Positions 1 through 7,792 of a stretch of 23,222 nt of DNA are shown here, in pieces. Source of the DNA: a virus. The translations under genes and the position numbers were made by a program. Positions within the stretch are counted from its first letter, which is position 1, and the number at the start of each line of letters is the position of its first letter. The notes below the pieces were generated by a model, which did not search any database, had not been told where the DNA came from, and saw only the letters and a list, made by a program, of their open reading frames with translations. Location of the stretch: the IMG/VR virus record IMGVR_UViG_3300025736_000211, positions 1 through 23,222 of that record, one strand, 5' to 3'.

Positions 1-1
1 G

Positions 2-688
2 TATACCTTTAGCATTACTCATAAGTTTCTTAAGAGTAGCTAAACTAATACGCTTAGCGCCTTTAGCTGCCCTAAGAGCAGCGGGTAAGAGTCTTCTTGC
101 TATGTCAGCAATACCAGCATCTTTCTCTATCATCATAATAGGATCAACTCCTGCTGCCGCGCATTTATTCATAAAACCTTCGAGATACTCTAATTCCTGT
201 GCTGTAATTTCTGTGTTCATTAATGCTCCTTTTTTCTCTCTACCTTTATTATTTCTTGGTGCCGCGGAACGAGAAATCGCGCCTATATGTGCGCCTGAAA
301 CTCCACCTATGCCGGCGCCAAAAAGCGCCATTGCAATAATTCCGAGTAATCTATTTTTTGAAGACATACCAAGACCTAGACGAGCAAGCCTACTACGCGC
401 TAGTCCTGTACCCCCTAATAATCCACCAGCAATACCCCCAGTAGTTCCGCCAGTCACTCCACCCGATAAAGCGCCCCGCAATAACGATTGCAATCTAGTT
501 TCATCAACCTGTGCTTTCTTCTCCGGTAAGTTTTTAGTCTTTGTCGCTGCAAAATCCCTGAGTTGTTTACATGTCATGCTAGCTGCCATTTCTTTTGAAG
601 AGCCCCATAAAGGTTTGCCTTTACCCTTGCATTTGTACGCGTATGCACGACCCATTGCTTGTTGTTGACCTGAACTTACTGATGGCAT
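2..688 (-). CDS. DUF3008-like N-terminal domain fused to glycine-zipper membrane region, partial at left edge
   Basis: The gene runs off the left edge; 229 codons are visible. Residues 5-57 (SSGQQQAMGRAYAYKCKGK, then KEMAASM and KQLRDFAATK up to NLPEK) match my memory of the small phage family DUF3008, where the domain normally stands alone at about 70 aa. Here it is followed by a Gly-rich stretch (76-95) and a hydrophobic segment (114-138, repeated GxxxG), which suggest a membrane-inserting hairpin. A helical segment at 165-192 (EYLEGFMNKCAAAGVDP...IEKDA) follows. The start is set by AAGGA eight bases upstream. It is the last gene visible in the structural block and appears to have its own promoter. 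A virion or ejection role is inferred only from context and glycine zippers. Confidence 0.75.
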   Translation of the reverse strand, partial: MPSVSSGQQQAMGRAYAYKCKGKGKPLWGSSKEMAASMTCKQLRDFAATKTKNLPEKKAQVDETRLQSLLRGALSGGVTGGTTGGIAGGLLGGTGLARSRLARLGLGMSSKNRLLGIIAMALFGAGIGGVSGAHIGAISRSAAPRNNKGREKKGALMNTEITAQELEYLEGFMNKCAAAGVDPIMMIEKDAGIADIARRLLPAALRAAKGAKRISLATLKKLMSNAKGI

Positions 689-718
689 GTTTGGTGTCCT
701 TATTTATTATTATCACAT

Positions 719-747
719 ACGATAGCACAATTTTAAATAAATGTCAA
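719..747 (-). promoter_or_regulatory. Sigma70-type promoter before the DUF3008-like gene
   Basis: Read on the minus strand: a perfect TTGACA at 747-742, a 17-base spacer, then TATCGT (4 of 6 to consensus) at 724-719. The start codon follows about 30 bases later. It lies in the only real gap (689-754) between this gene and the one before it. Inferred from motif match only. Confidence 0.5.
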
Positions 748-754
748 AACAATT

Positions 755-1102
755 TTATATAAAAGTCCAGCCTGGCATTTTAGGTTTGTTTAATTGTTTA
801 TTAATAACTTTACCTATACCGTAACCGGCCATACCGGATATTAATTGCCCCACAGGCCCCATGCCGAAATACTTTGATATAAGCCAACCTATAGCCCCGC
901 CTAAACCTTTATACATTAATGCCGACAACGGTGTGCTTGGATTTGCGTATCCTGTTATGCCTTTGACTTGGCCTATGAGCTCAGCTTTAGACATAGAACC
1001 TAATCCCGTGTCTGCTCGGATAGCTAAAAAAAGATCTTCAAGTGTTTTACCGCGTACCATAGATAATGCGCCGAATGCCGAATCTTGTGCCTGTTTTTTC
1101 AT
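755..1102 (-). CDS. Small glycine-zipper membrane protein, putative virion component
   Basis: 115 aa, no family recognised. It opens with MKKQAQDSAFGA. The C-terminal half (about 63-103) is hydrophobic and glycine-rich (GLGGAIGWLISKYFG, then GQLISGMAGYGIGKVI), consistent with two short membrane helices packed by GxxxG contacts. The start overlaps the stop of the 349-aa gene by ATGA and has GGAGGA upstream, so the two are translationally coupled. Its place between two other Gly-zipper proteins downstream of the portal gene suggests an internal virion or DNA-ejection protein; that is inference. Confidence 0.75.
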   Translation of the reverse strand: MKKQAQDSAFGALSMVRGKTLEDLFLAIRADTGLGSMSKAELIGQVKGITGYANPSTPLSALMYKGLGGAIGWLISKYFGMGPVGQLISGMAGYGIGKVINKQLNKPKMPGWTFI

Positions 1103-2148
1103 CTGTAGTATCCTCCAAATCCATAAGGTGTAGATGGTAGTTTAATCTTGGGCATTGCATGTGGCTTAAATCTTGCAAGTATAGCCTGGCGTACTGGTTT
1201 AGAATAAGAGTTAAACATTTTCTTGAGGCCGGCATATTGTGCTGCATTACCCGCATTATATCCTGTGGGCGTCGTAGGAGTAGGCATCTTCACGCCTGGT
1301 GCTAAACTCGGTAGTGTCCAGGCAGCCGTAGGAATAGCACCTTTAAAAGCTGTACGTTTAGCTAATTGTTTAAGCGCTGACCGCCTAGCCGCTCCAGTTA
1401 ATACATGCCTTCCTTTCCATATGTGTTTAGCCGATGGTCCTGCTAATGATATGTTTTTTGCTGCGCGCCATTTAGCTAAACTTGATACTCCCGGGATATA
1501 CTTTAAAAATCTGGCCTTCCCAAACGGTAAAGCCGCCCAAAGCGCTTCGCCTGCCCCCGCACCTATATGCCGAAACATTTTGCCGTATTGCTTTGCCCTA
1601 CCCGCTTGGTATGCCTTTTTACCTTGTTTAGCTGCTAACCATGCAAAAAGAGCAGCCGACCCGTATTTATACGCGATCCAAAGCGCTGTCCCTATCGCAG
1701 CCGGAAATGCCTGTTTCTCCATTTTTGCTGATTGCTCTTTGTACAAAGGGGGGTTTCCGAAATCCTGCTTATCGTACCACCCGCCCCATGTCTTAGGTCG
1801 TTGTGCTATTGGTACTTTAGGTTGTTGTGATAATGACTGCGTAGCACCTATAAAACCTAATGCGGAGCCTATAGCCGTACCTATCAATAATGGCTTGAAT
1901 ACTGATACAGGCGTTTTATTTCCAGCTCGCAGGCGCATATGCCGGCGCAACATAGCATAGCCTAAGCCCGACGCAGCCCCGAGCAAGCCTAATTGCAGCC
2001 CGGCAGCCAGCGGGTTTTGCTTCACGTAGTTAGCATCAAAGCCGTGAAACGGTATTGACCGCCACGCATTAGACGGATACGCATTATACGGGCTGGAATA
2101 AGGATATTCCGGCGGAGTATAAAATATGTTATTTTGGGCGTTTGACAT
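1099..2148 (-). CDS. Putative internal virion/ejection protein with glycine-rich hydrophobic segments
   Basis: 349 aa, no named family recognised. The N-terminus is Pro/Tyr/Asn-rich (1-45). Hydrophobic glycine-rich segments lie at about 47-67, 84-103 and 149-173; the third directly follows the charged motif MEKQAF (143-148). The C-terminal half is strongly basic with many aromatic residues and ends in a Gly/Tyr tail. Basic, Ala/Gly-rich proteins with membrane helices next to portal genes are often internal virion proteins in large phages, so that role is suggested, not shown. The start lies 20 bases inside the preceding gene, with an A/G-rich run just upstream as a weak ribosome site. Confidence 0.7.
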   Translation of the reverse strand: MSNAQNNIFYTPPEYPYSSPYNAYPSNAWRSIPFHGFDANYVKQNPLAAGLQLGLLGAASGLGYAMLRRHMRLRAGNKTPVSVFKPLLIGTAIGSALGFIGATQSLSQQPKVPIAQRPKTWGGWYDKQDFGNPPLYKEQSAKMEKQAFPAAIGTALWIAYKYGSAALFAWLAAKQGKKAYQAGRAKQYGKMFRHIGAGAGEALWAALPFGKARFLKYIPGVSSLAKWRAAKNISLAGPSAKHIWKGRHVLTGAARRSALKQLAKRTAFKGAIPTAAWTLPSLAPGVKMPTPTTPTGYNAGNAAQYAGLKKMFNSYSKPVRQAILARFKPHAMPKIKLPSTPYGFGGYYR

Positions 2149-2614
2149 CCTTTTTCTTCTTTGTATTGGAGGTAGTTTTAATCTTTGAGTTAAGAATTGT
2201 TTTTAGTCCTAATTCGATCTGCGCACATTGCATACAGATTTTAAACCCGGGTATAGGAAGTAACTCTTTAACTTGATTACAATAAGTGCATTTGTCTGCC
2301 TTTTTACTAGCTTTGCTAACCTTTTTATCAGCTTTAATATCGGGAACAGGCATAATTGAGCCATTAGTTAAAGGTAATTTGTCGAACGAAGATAAACAAA
2401 CAAGATTAGACCCCACAAGCATCTGGTGTGTTAAACCCTCGATCTTGCATCGTGTTAAAACTAAGAACACCGGTTTGTTAAAGTCAAACTTATTTAACAA
2501 TGGCGTTACATCCATAATAGCGGCGCCATGAAGATCGCAAAAGATATCGGTTTCAGGGCCCGTAATGATATGTAAGTCTGATCCTAATTGATTCTCTCCA
2601 GCTATAGCCAGCAT
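2129..2614 (-). CDS. Small protein with C-terminal zinc-binding CxxC...CxxC motif
   Basis: 161 aa, not recognised. Residues 1-90 look like a compact alpha/beta region. A basic linker (94-108) leads to a treble-clef-like motif with Cys109, Cys112, Cys127 and Cys130. The tail (146-161) is almost all Lys, Thr and Ser. AAGGAG sits just upstream of the ATG. It follows the portal gene by 41 bases, so a virion or head-assembly role is possible, but nothing in the sequence proves this. Confidence 0.7.
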   Translation of the reverse strand: MLAIAGENQLGSDLHIITGPETDIFCDLHGAAIMDVTPLLNKFDFNKPVFLVLTRCKIEGLTHQMLVGSNLVCLSSFDKLPLTNGSIMPVPDIKADKKVSKASKKADKCTYCNQVKELLPIPGFKICMQCAQIELGLKTILNSKIKTTSNTKKKKDVKRPK

Positions 2615-2655
2615 ATGATTCTCCTTCTTATTGAATTAACCTCGTATTCGTATTA

Positions 2656-4620
2656 TTACCAACCGCGTGTCTGTGCAAAAATGAAATGAAACGCTTCTTT
2701 AGCTTTCGGGTATTTATGCTTAATCTGCATCGCCATCTTGCGAAGATCGTTACGGTTATAATCAGAAATCTGATCTGCTACCAATAACTGAATAACGAAC
2801 GGGCTTGGAATATTACTATATTCTTTGGGTATTTCGGCTGAAGCCATCTTCGCTTGCTCCATCATCATAGCCTGACCCTGACTCCTAAACTCCGCTCTCA
2901 TGTCGTCCATCGCTTGTATTACAAGTGCATGCAGAGTAGGATTGCTATGTTTGATCTTAATCAGCTCACCCCTTCTTTGAGTTTCCGGAGTCTGTAATAA
3001 TAGTTGCTTAGCCGTATCTTGCGCTTGCTGCGCCACGTCCCCAGGAGTAGATCCTACATCTCCACCAGGCCCACCAGGCATACCGCCTCCACCTTGTTGC
3101 ATCTGTCCGGCCTGTGCCCTCTCCATTGCTTCCTGCTGAAGCTTCTGAATCTCTTCTTGCTCCTCAACCACCCTTCGCTGTTCCGTAAGATAGTCTATGC
3201 CCAACGGTCTGTAAGCAGTGGCCTTACTAATATCCATACCGGCAGCAGCCTGCAATGCTAATGCTTTACGCTCAATATCATCAGCTAATGTAACAGACCG
3301 TAAGCTACCTTTAATATCCCCCCATAGAAAATGCCGGCTTAGCATTTTAAGTAGCCACGCTATATACCCGTTCAATCCCTCCACGAGAGCCCCCCAGGTC
3401 TTCTCAAATAGTCGTAGCGCTACAGGAAACGCTTGAATGCTTAACGATCCCTTGTACAGCTCAGCAGGCAGCCCTATCGCGTTCAACAGTTCATCTAGCG
3501 CCACAGCGATACTCTCCTTCGGGGATAATGCTTGTGCTTCACCCCCGAGCATTTCGTAACCAATTTCAAACGGTGACACTTGTATATCTGTAATATTCTT
3601 GCGTTTCTTTACTACCATATCCTGCATTTTGCTTATGAAACCGCCCATGTTCATTGTACTTAAAGGATCATTACCACCCGGGCCCGCTTGTGCCTTAGGA
3701 AACAATATACGGAATGGCACGATGAAGTCTAAAGCTATAGCTTCATCGTAACGCCGCAGCATTTGTATATAATAAGCTAGTTTGAAGTTCGGCAATATAG
3801 ACGGTATCGACCAGCCTTTAATCGGTAAGCCTGCTAATGTTGAGTCTTTTAAATGATATATAGCGTCATCACGAAGCTGAAATACTGAGTCTGCATCAGC
3901 TTTAGCCATATTGCAACAGGTTTTAACCATCGACCACGGTGTTTGATTAAGATAAAATGAATTACCGTCTCTGATTTTCTGCGCAAAGTTAGGATCGATT
4001 TCTAAGTAATATTCAATTTTACCGCTGATAGGATGAATGCGTAACTTTATCTGCTTCGGATTCCACCTGATAACCGCTATACGATCCTTATCCGGAGAAC
4101 GCCTATCTTCACGCTTGAATATAACCTTATTCTTACAGCCTATACATACGCCTTCGAATGTGTTAGTTTTGGGTTTAAACTTAGTTTGTATAGTCTCAAC
4201 ATGATATGACATACCGCACTCGGGGCAAATCAAAAACCGATCAAAGGGGAAAAATGTGCTTAGAAAAACATTACCGTATACCATAAAATCATCGCCGATA
4301 TCAGCAAGCAGCGGCATGATATGCAATATGTCGTTTAGAAAATCGTTGTATAACTCTCGTTCTTTATCCGATTCACCTTCGAGCACTAGTTCCGTAAGAA
4401 AATACCTGACAACACGCCGCGAAGCTGTGCGATATGTTCCCATACTAAGATACATATATTCGCAAAGTTCGAATATCGTAGGCAAATCGCTAGGCATATA
4501 TTCCGAAGCAATATCACAAAACGGGTTGGGAAATTTACCAGCACCGGCTTGCATTATGCCGCTACCACCGGAACCTTCACCAGATCCAAAAGGATAAACA
4601 CTTAAATTTTGTGTGTTCAT
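2656..4620 (-). CDS. Portal-like protein with internal zinc ribbon
   Basis: 654 aa. Length, the long amphipathic middle and C-terminal helices, the Gly-rich, low-complexity N-terminus and the Gln/Gly-rich stretch near 512-545 fit a phage portal protein, the dodecameric ring through which DNA is packaged and ejected. I recognise the overall pattern rather than a single diagnostic motif. Residues 132-162 hold CPEC...CIGC (Cys132, 135, 159, 162), a zinc ribbon inserted in the N-terminal third, which is unusual. The start overlaps the stop of the small gene upstream as TAATG, with AAGGA in front. It is the largest gene in the window. No terminase or major capsid gene is visible to confirm the order. 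Confidence 0.7.
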   Translation of the reverse strand: MNTQNLSVYPFGSGEGSGGSGIMQAGAGKFPNPFCDIASEYMPSDLPTIFELCEYMYLSMGTYRTASRRVVRYFLTELVLEGESDKERELYNDFLNDILHIMPLLADIGDDFMVYGNVFLSTFFPFDRFLICPECGMSYHVETIQTKFKPKTNTFEGVCIGCKNKVIFKREDRRSPDKDRIAVIRWNPKQIKLRIHPISGKIEYYLEIDPNFAQKIRDGNSFYLNQTPWSMVKTCCNMAKADADSVFQLRDDAIYHLKDSTLAGLPIKGWSIPSILPNFKLAYYIQMLRRYDEAIALDFIVPFRILFPKAQAGPGGNDPLSTMNMGGFISKMQDMVVKKRKNITDIQVSPFEIGYEMLGGEAQALSPKESIAVALDELLNAIGLPAELYKGSLSIQAFPVALRLFEKTWGALVEGLNGYIAWLLKMLSRHFLWGDIKGSLRSVTLADDIERKALALQAAAGMDISKATAYRPLGIDYLTEQRRVVEEQEEIQKLQQEAMERAQAGQMQQGGGGMPGGPGGDVGSTPGDVAQQAQDTAKQLLLQTPETQRRGELIKIKHSNPTLHALVIQAMDDMRAEFRSQGQAMMMEQAKMASAEIPKEYSNIPSPFVIQLLVADQISDYNRNDLRKMAMQIKHKYPKAKEAFHFIFAQTRGW

Positions 4621-4766
4621 TATTTGTCCTTATGTTTTTTAACTTTTTTAGCGCCCTTCGTAGATTCAAATTCGTCGGCAGCTTTTTTGTCCCAATCATC
4701 ATCTGTACGATGAAGTTCAGGCTTAGGCGTCCGTCTATCATTCACAATATTTCGTTTTTCCATCAT
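4620..4766 (-). CDS. Small charged protein upstream of portal
   Basis: 48 aa (47 if the second ATG at 4763 is used), highly charged: RRTPKPELHRTDDDWDKKAA then a Lys-rich tail ending KKVKKHKDK. No family recognised. AAGGAG precedes the tandem ATGATG. The first ATG overlaps the stop of the preceding gene (ATGA), and its own stop overlaps the portal start by one base. This tight coupling supports a real gene. Confidence 0.65.
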   Translation of the reverse strand: MMEKRNIVNDRRTPKPELHRTDDDWDKKAADEFESTKGAKKVKKHKDK

Positions 4767-5038
4767 AATATTCTCCTTTCCAACATATCCTTTTCCTTTA
4801 CTTTAGCCTTTGCCTTATCTACAAGTGAAGATGTAAAACTTGTTTCACCCATAAGCTGCAAAAGCCGTTGACAGCATGACAATTTCCAGGTATGTAAAGG
4901 CTCAATGCCCTGGCGATTAAAAACGCCGCCTTTCTCATGTGACGCTACTAACTGCTCAAGTGACATTGCTCTAATGGTTTCATCTACAAAATACGCCTGC
5001 TTTGCCGCTCTTCGTTTTGCACATCCACTACAAGCCAT
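4763..5038 (-). CDS. Small cysteine-containing protein of the structural block
   Basis: 91 aa. The start at 5038 is chosen because AAGGAGG lies just upstream; the longer reading frame to 5101 has no ribosome site and overlaps the previous gene. It begins MACSGCAKRR, with a second Cys pair (Cys53-Cys54, in LSCCQRLL); a metal site is possible but not a standard finger. The C-terminus is a charged helix (VDKAKAKVKEKDMLERR). It overlaps its upstream neighbour by 11 bases. Function unknown. Confidence 0.65.
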   Translation of the reverse strand: MACSGCAKRRAAKQAYFVDETIRAMSLEQLVASHEKGGVFNRQGIEPLHTWKLSCCQRLLQLMGETSFTSSLVDKAKAKVKEKDMLERRIL

Positions 5039-5213
5039 TATTTTCCTCCTTAGGCGCATCTGTATTCTCCGTAACCGTAGGAGTAGCGTCAAGAATATCA
5101 TCGATATAAGAAGTTGAAATTCTTGTTTTTACGTCTTTAAGCTCATTGTCAGATAGGTCTTCACGCCCATGCGTCTTAGCAAGCTCTCTAATAACGTCAT
5201 CAGTATTATCCAT
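5028..5213 (-). CDS. Small acidic hypothetical protein
   Basis: 61 aa, beginning MDNTDDVIRELAKTHG. The start at 5213 follows GAGGAAG and overlaps the end of the 268-aa gene by 8 bases; the 12 residues upstream in the same frame lack a ribosome site. It is acidic and probably helical with a loose tail (TVTENTDAPKEENNG). No family recognised. Confidence 0.6.
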   Translation of the reverse strand: MDNTDDVIRELAKTHGREDLSDNELKDVKTRISTSYIDDILDATPTVTENTDAPKEENNGL

Positions 5214-6012
5214 TATTATCTTCCTCTTTCCTAACAAATGCCAGGCCAATAAGTTTTAACTTAGGTATATCGAAACTAATACCTGGGAAATAACAATTCC
5301 AAGAGTCTAGTCCCTGGGAAATAGTAATCTCGGATCCTGGTTTCGGTATAAATGTAGGGTTATCTCCTAACGGCAATAACACAACAAGCCCATAAGGGCT
5401 CAATATTATATCTATTGCCATCACCGACATTGCACCATCTGCTAGCTCCATTGTAATGCGCTTACGCTGTCCGATATAGTCTGACATTTGTCCTACATCG
5501 TTTGACATAGCTTTTAATGCCACCGCCGCCGGTGACAATTCCCGTTCTGGTGGCACTTGTGCCCCGATACCCTTTTCTGCTTGCTCCTTAAAGGACTGTT
5601 TTAGTTCGTTAATCATAGGATGGTCAGCACCTAACGGGTCATAATCTTGAGGCGCTTCTGTGGGCATTTCTGTAATACCCGGCGCTGTCTTCGCCGATTT
5701 ATCCTCGTCTAATCCATCTTTAATACTAGGCATGTCACCCCTTTGTCGTGCTGTCAAATTAGCAGACGCTTCTTCAGCAGATACAGTTTTATATCTACCA
5801 GGACGATGCGACCTTTCAGCCGGCGCTGTTCGGCCACTCTGTGTCGCCGAAAATCCAGAGCCTGCCCTCATTGGTAGTGTTAAGCCTTCTTTCTCCGCAT
5901 CTTCAACACGTTCAGGATACTTCTCCGCAGCATACCCGGAACGTGACGCCATCCTCTTCTTTTTAGATAAGCTTCCTTCTGTTCGTCTTTTTTTATCCGT
6001 TTTTGTTGGCAT
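5206..6012 (-). CDS. Hypothetical structural-block protein with disordered N-terminus
   Basis: 268 aa. The first 130 or so residues are Lys/Arg/Ser/Pro-rich and likely disordered. A helical part (about 134-195) follows, then a beta-rich C-terminal domain (about 196-260, including SPYGLVVLLPLGDNPTFIP and SWNCYFPGISFDIP). AGGAGG precedes the ATG. It sits between small genes upstream of the portal gene, so a head-associated role is plausible, but I do not recognise the family. Confidence 0.7.
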   Translation of the reverse strand: MPTKTDKKRRTEGSLSKKKRMASRSGYAAEKYPERVEDAEKEGLTLPMRAGSGFSATQSGRTAPAERSHRPGRYKTVSAEEASANLTARQRGDMPSIKDGLDEDKSAKTAPGITEMPTEAPQDYDPLGADHPMINELKQSFKEQAEKGIGAQVPPERELSPAAVALKAMSNDVGQMSDYIGQRKRITMELADGAMSVMAIDIILSPYGLVVLLPLGDNPTFIPKPGSEITISQGLDSWNCYFPGISFDIPKLKLIGLAFVRKEEDNNG

Positions 6013-6511
6013 TTATTGTTCCTCCTATGTGTTTTTCGATTGCGTCCATCGTTACTCTATCCCCACTAAAAACGGGTTTTCCCGGCACGTTCTCGTTTGC
6101 CGCCTGTAAATCACTCAAACTTATAGTACCTAGTTTTAACTCTTCGGGGTTAATATCCTTGATCTCTTTAATCTTTGCTTTTACCTTAGGTTGTACCTGT
6201 GGTTGTAATAGCATAGATTTGGAAATACTCTTAGGTTTGATTTTAGGTTTAGGTTTCGATTTTGTTATTTGTTTGACTGCTCTCAAGGGCTTATCACCTT
6301 CAGCTTGAATAAACGTAATGAATTGTTTGTCCTCAGCACTTAATCGGATTTGTATTTTGTTAGCACGCAAATCCGTTTGTAATATAGGCAAAAAAACATT
6401 GGATAAATTAAGCTCAGGTCCGATTTCGCCCGCATGTAAAGTACGCCCACCAGAAGAACTGCTGGCATACGATATATGTCTAGGATGCGGCATGCTGTTT
6501 ACAATGCGCAT
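5993..6511 (-). CDS. Hypothetical protein with Lys/Pro-rich linker
   Basis: 172 aa. The first 87 residues look folded (MRIVNSMPHPRHISY, later LSAEDKQFITFIQ). Residues 82-115 form a Lys-Pro linker (KSKPKPKIKPKSISK), and the C-terminus is a short, mixed segment. AAGGA precedes the ATG. The 20-base overlap with the next gene indicates co-translation. Function unknown. Confidence 0.65.
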   Translation of the reverse strand: MRIVNSMPHPRHISYASSSSGGRTLHAGEIGPELNLSNVFLPILQTDLRANKIQIRLSAEDKQFITFIQAEGDKPLRAVKQITKSKPKPKIKPKSISKSMLLQPQVQPKVKAKIKEIKDINPEELKLGTISLSDLQAANENVPGKPVFSGDRVTMDAIEKHIGGTINANKNG

Positions 6512-6537
6512 AATTCGTTCCTTATTTAGTTTTCGTA

Positions 6538-6696
6538 TTATACAGCTTTAATGTCAAGTTCTTTAGCGATCTTAGACATCTGAGCTTCAAAAAGAGCTTC
6601 AGCAACTTTAGGCTCAATGCCCCGTTCTTTATAGCGCAAAGCTGCGGCTTTCTTAAACTCTGCAATTTGTTCGGGGGTGGCGGATGTTAAATCCAT
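6538..6696 (-). CDS. Small helical protein, first gene of the structural block
   Basis: 52 aa, beginning MDLTSATPEQIAEFKKAAAL and ending AKELDIKAV. It is predicted as helical and charged. A good ribosome site (AAGGAGA) sits 8 bases upstream. It is the first gene after the promoter at 6733-6761, so it heads the transcript that continues into the portal gene. No family recognised. Confidence 0.7.
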   Translation of the reverse strand: MDLTSATPEQIAEFKKAAALRYKERGIEPKVAEALFEAQMSKIAKELDIKAV

Positions 6697-6732
6697 AATA
6701 ATCTCCTTTAATAGTTTTATTAGTATCAGAAT

Positions 6733-6761
6733 ACATTAACATAAGCCATATATAATGTCAA
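6733..6761 (-). promoter_or_regulatory. Sigma70-type promoter heading the structural block
   Basis: On the minus strand: TTGACA at 6761-6756, a 17-base spacer ending in TGT (extended -10), then TAATGT at 6738-6733. The start of the 52-aa gene is 36 bases further on. The terminator lies immediately upstream, which is the expected layout at a transcription-unit border. Motif-based only. Confidence 0.55.
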
Positions 6762-6797
6762 CATTTAATTACCTTTTTTATTTTATCCATAATAGCT

Positions 6798-6830
6798 AAA
6801 AAAAGCGCGTGATCTAGCGCACCTTTTTTT
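6798..6830 (-). terminator. Hairpin terminator at the border of the accessory and structural blocks
   Basis: On the minus strand an A7 run, then GGTGCGC, an 8-base loop, GCGC and a T7 run. The core GCGC/GCGC pairs, and the flanking A and T runs extend the stem past a T-T mismatch and two G-T pairs. It lies 8 bases after the stop of the 76-aa gene. The A/T symmetry means it could act in both directions. Confidence 0.6.
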
Positions 6831-6838
6831 ATTTCATA

Positions 6839-7069
6839 TTACTCCTTTTTTACCCTATTTAATTCCCGCACGCTATTTAACTCGGCCAAAGGCATATACT
6901 CGCCATTGTTTCTAAGCCCGCACTTCAGACAGACGGAGCCATAGAGCCGCTCCTCCTCTGCTTGCACCCGTGTTCCACCACACTTCATACAAGGACTATA
7001 GACAACCTCATAGTTGTCCTCATCGCCAGCGTCCGCAGTACAGTTAGATTCATGATCTTCAATATGCAT
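6839..7069 (-). CDS. Small zinc-ribbon protein
   Basis: 76 aa. Cys27, Cys30 (CMKCGG) and Cys47, Cys50 (CLKCGL) form a plausible zinc ribbon, flanked by acidic ends. AAGGAG precedes the ATG. It is the last gene of the accessory block before the terminator. Such proteins are common in phages, often DNA-binding or adaptor proteins; no specific function can be given. Confidence 0.7.
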   Translation of the reverse strand: MHIEDHESNCTADAGDEDNYEVVYSPCMKCGGTRVQAEEERLYGSVCLKCGLRNNGEYMPLAELNSVRELNRVKKE

Positions 7070-7119
7070 TATATTCTCCTTTTTAACATTAAAAGATAAA
7101 AGATATACTTTCTCTCCAG

Positions 7120-7157
7120 TATCTTATAACCGCTTTATAGCAATTATTAAAGCTTAT
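7120..7157. repeat. 38-bp direct repeat, copy A
   Basis: Identical over 38 bases to 7823-7860. The copy begins (minus strand) within the last codons of the Imm-5-like gene and runs into the gap downstream. It includes short self-complementary parts (GCTTTA/TAAAGC and TATAA/TTATA). The two copies flank the Imm-5-like gene like cassette ends. Confidence 0.9.
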
Positions 7158-7773
7158 TCTTGACTCCTAATAGTTTTAGCCCATACCGAATTATTTTCAA
7201 TGACATTTGCCTGTGGGCTGCCCTGTAAGTCATTATAACCGGCACACTAGCAGCCGCTATGACTGCGTTAGCACCCGCACTGGCAGCCACACTGGCAGTA
7301 GTGCCGTCAGCCATACTGGTCACAACACTGGCAGCACTGTAAGCCGCGCTGTCAACCGCCCTAACCGCGCTGTAGCACGTAGTGTCACCCGCACTGACCA
7401 TGTTGGCGGCCACACGATATGCCGCCCTAGCTGCGCTGTACGCTGTATTGACCGCATTTTTGTTTTTCGCGGTAGAAGCTTTGAGGTATGTCTCTACTGC
7501 CTCAATTGTCTGCCGTGGTCGGTTATCGTCGGGATATGTTGCTTCGTAGATACCCAATACTTGCCGTGCAGCGAAAATAGCATATTGCACATTCATTTTT
7601 TTAGTCGGAAACAAGCGACAAATCAACCAGCTTGTCCAATCCAATTCTGCCCGTTTGATCATTAACTTTAAAATCTTTTCAGTATTTCGTTCAGGTTGCG
7701 CCGCAAACTCTTTAACCGCAACGTTACATGCGCTAATTGACTTCAGATATTTTACCGATAGTGTTTTTCTCAT
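7147..7773 (-). CDS. Imm-5-like alanine-rich protein
   Basis: 208 aa. Residues 68-97 (AARQVLGIYEATYPDDNRPR, then an IEAVETYL helix) match my memory of the Imm-5-like (putative immunity) family, in which this motif precedes a long alanine-rich helical repeat. Here the Ala-rich part covers about 109-176 (AAYSAARAAYRVA...). The C-terminus MSLKIIRYGLKLLG is also typical. The family is common in phages and bacteria; its biochemical role is not established to my knowledge, and 'immunity' is only a family label. AAAGGA precedes the ATG. The gene is flanked by 38-bp direct repeats, and a decayed second copy of its 3' end lies at 8636-8690. Confidence 0.7.
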   Translation of the reverse strand: MRKTLSVKYLKSISACNVAVKEFAAQPERNTEKILKLMIKRAELDWTSWLICRLFPTKKMNVQYAIFAARQVLGIYEATYPDDNRPRQTIEAVETYLKASTAKNKNAVNTAYSAARAAYRVAANMVSAGDTTCYSAVRAVDSAAYSAASVVTSMADGTTASVAASAGANAVIAAASVPVIMTYRAAHRQMSLKIIRYGLKLLGVKNKL

Positions 7774-7792
7774 AATATTCCTTTATTTTATT

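Noticed and set aside
102-668. Long plus-strand ORF of 188 codons
   Set aside because: It is the mirror of the DUF3008-like gene on the other strand, has Pro/Ser-rich shadow composition and lacks a ribosome site.
1223-1960. 245-codon plus-strand ORF
   Set aside because: It lies wholly within the 349-aa minus-strand gene, which has overlaps and coupling with its neighbours; no family pattern is seen.
6538-6556. TTGACA close to TATAAT on the minus strand at the end of the 52-aa gene
   Set aside because: The spacing is about 9 bases, too short for a sigma70 promoter, and TTGACA codes for part of the protein.
7240-7450. CRISPR-like repeats in the Ala-rich stretch
   Set aside because: The repetition follows alanine codons with no constant repeat and spacer lengths.
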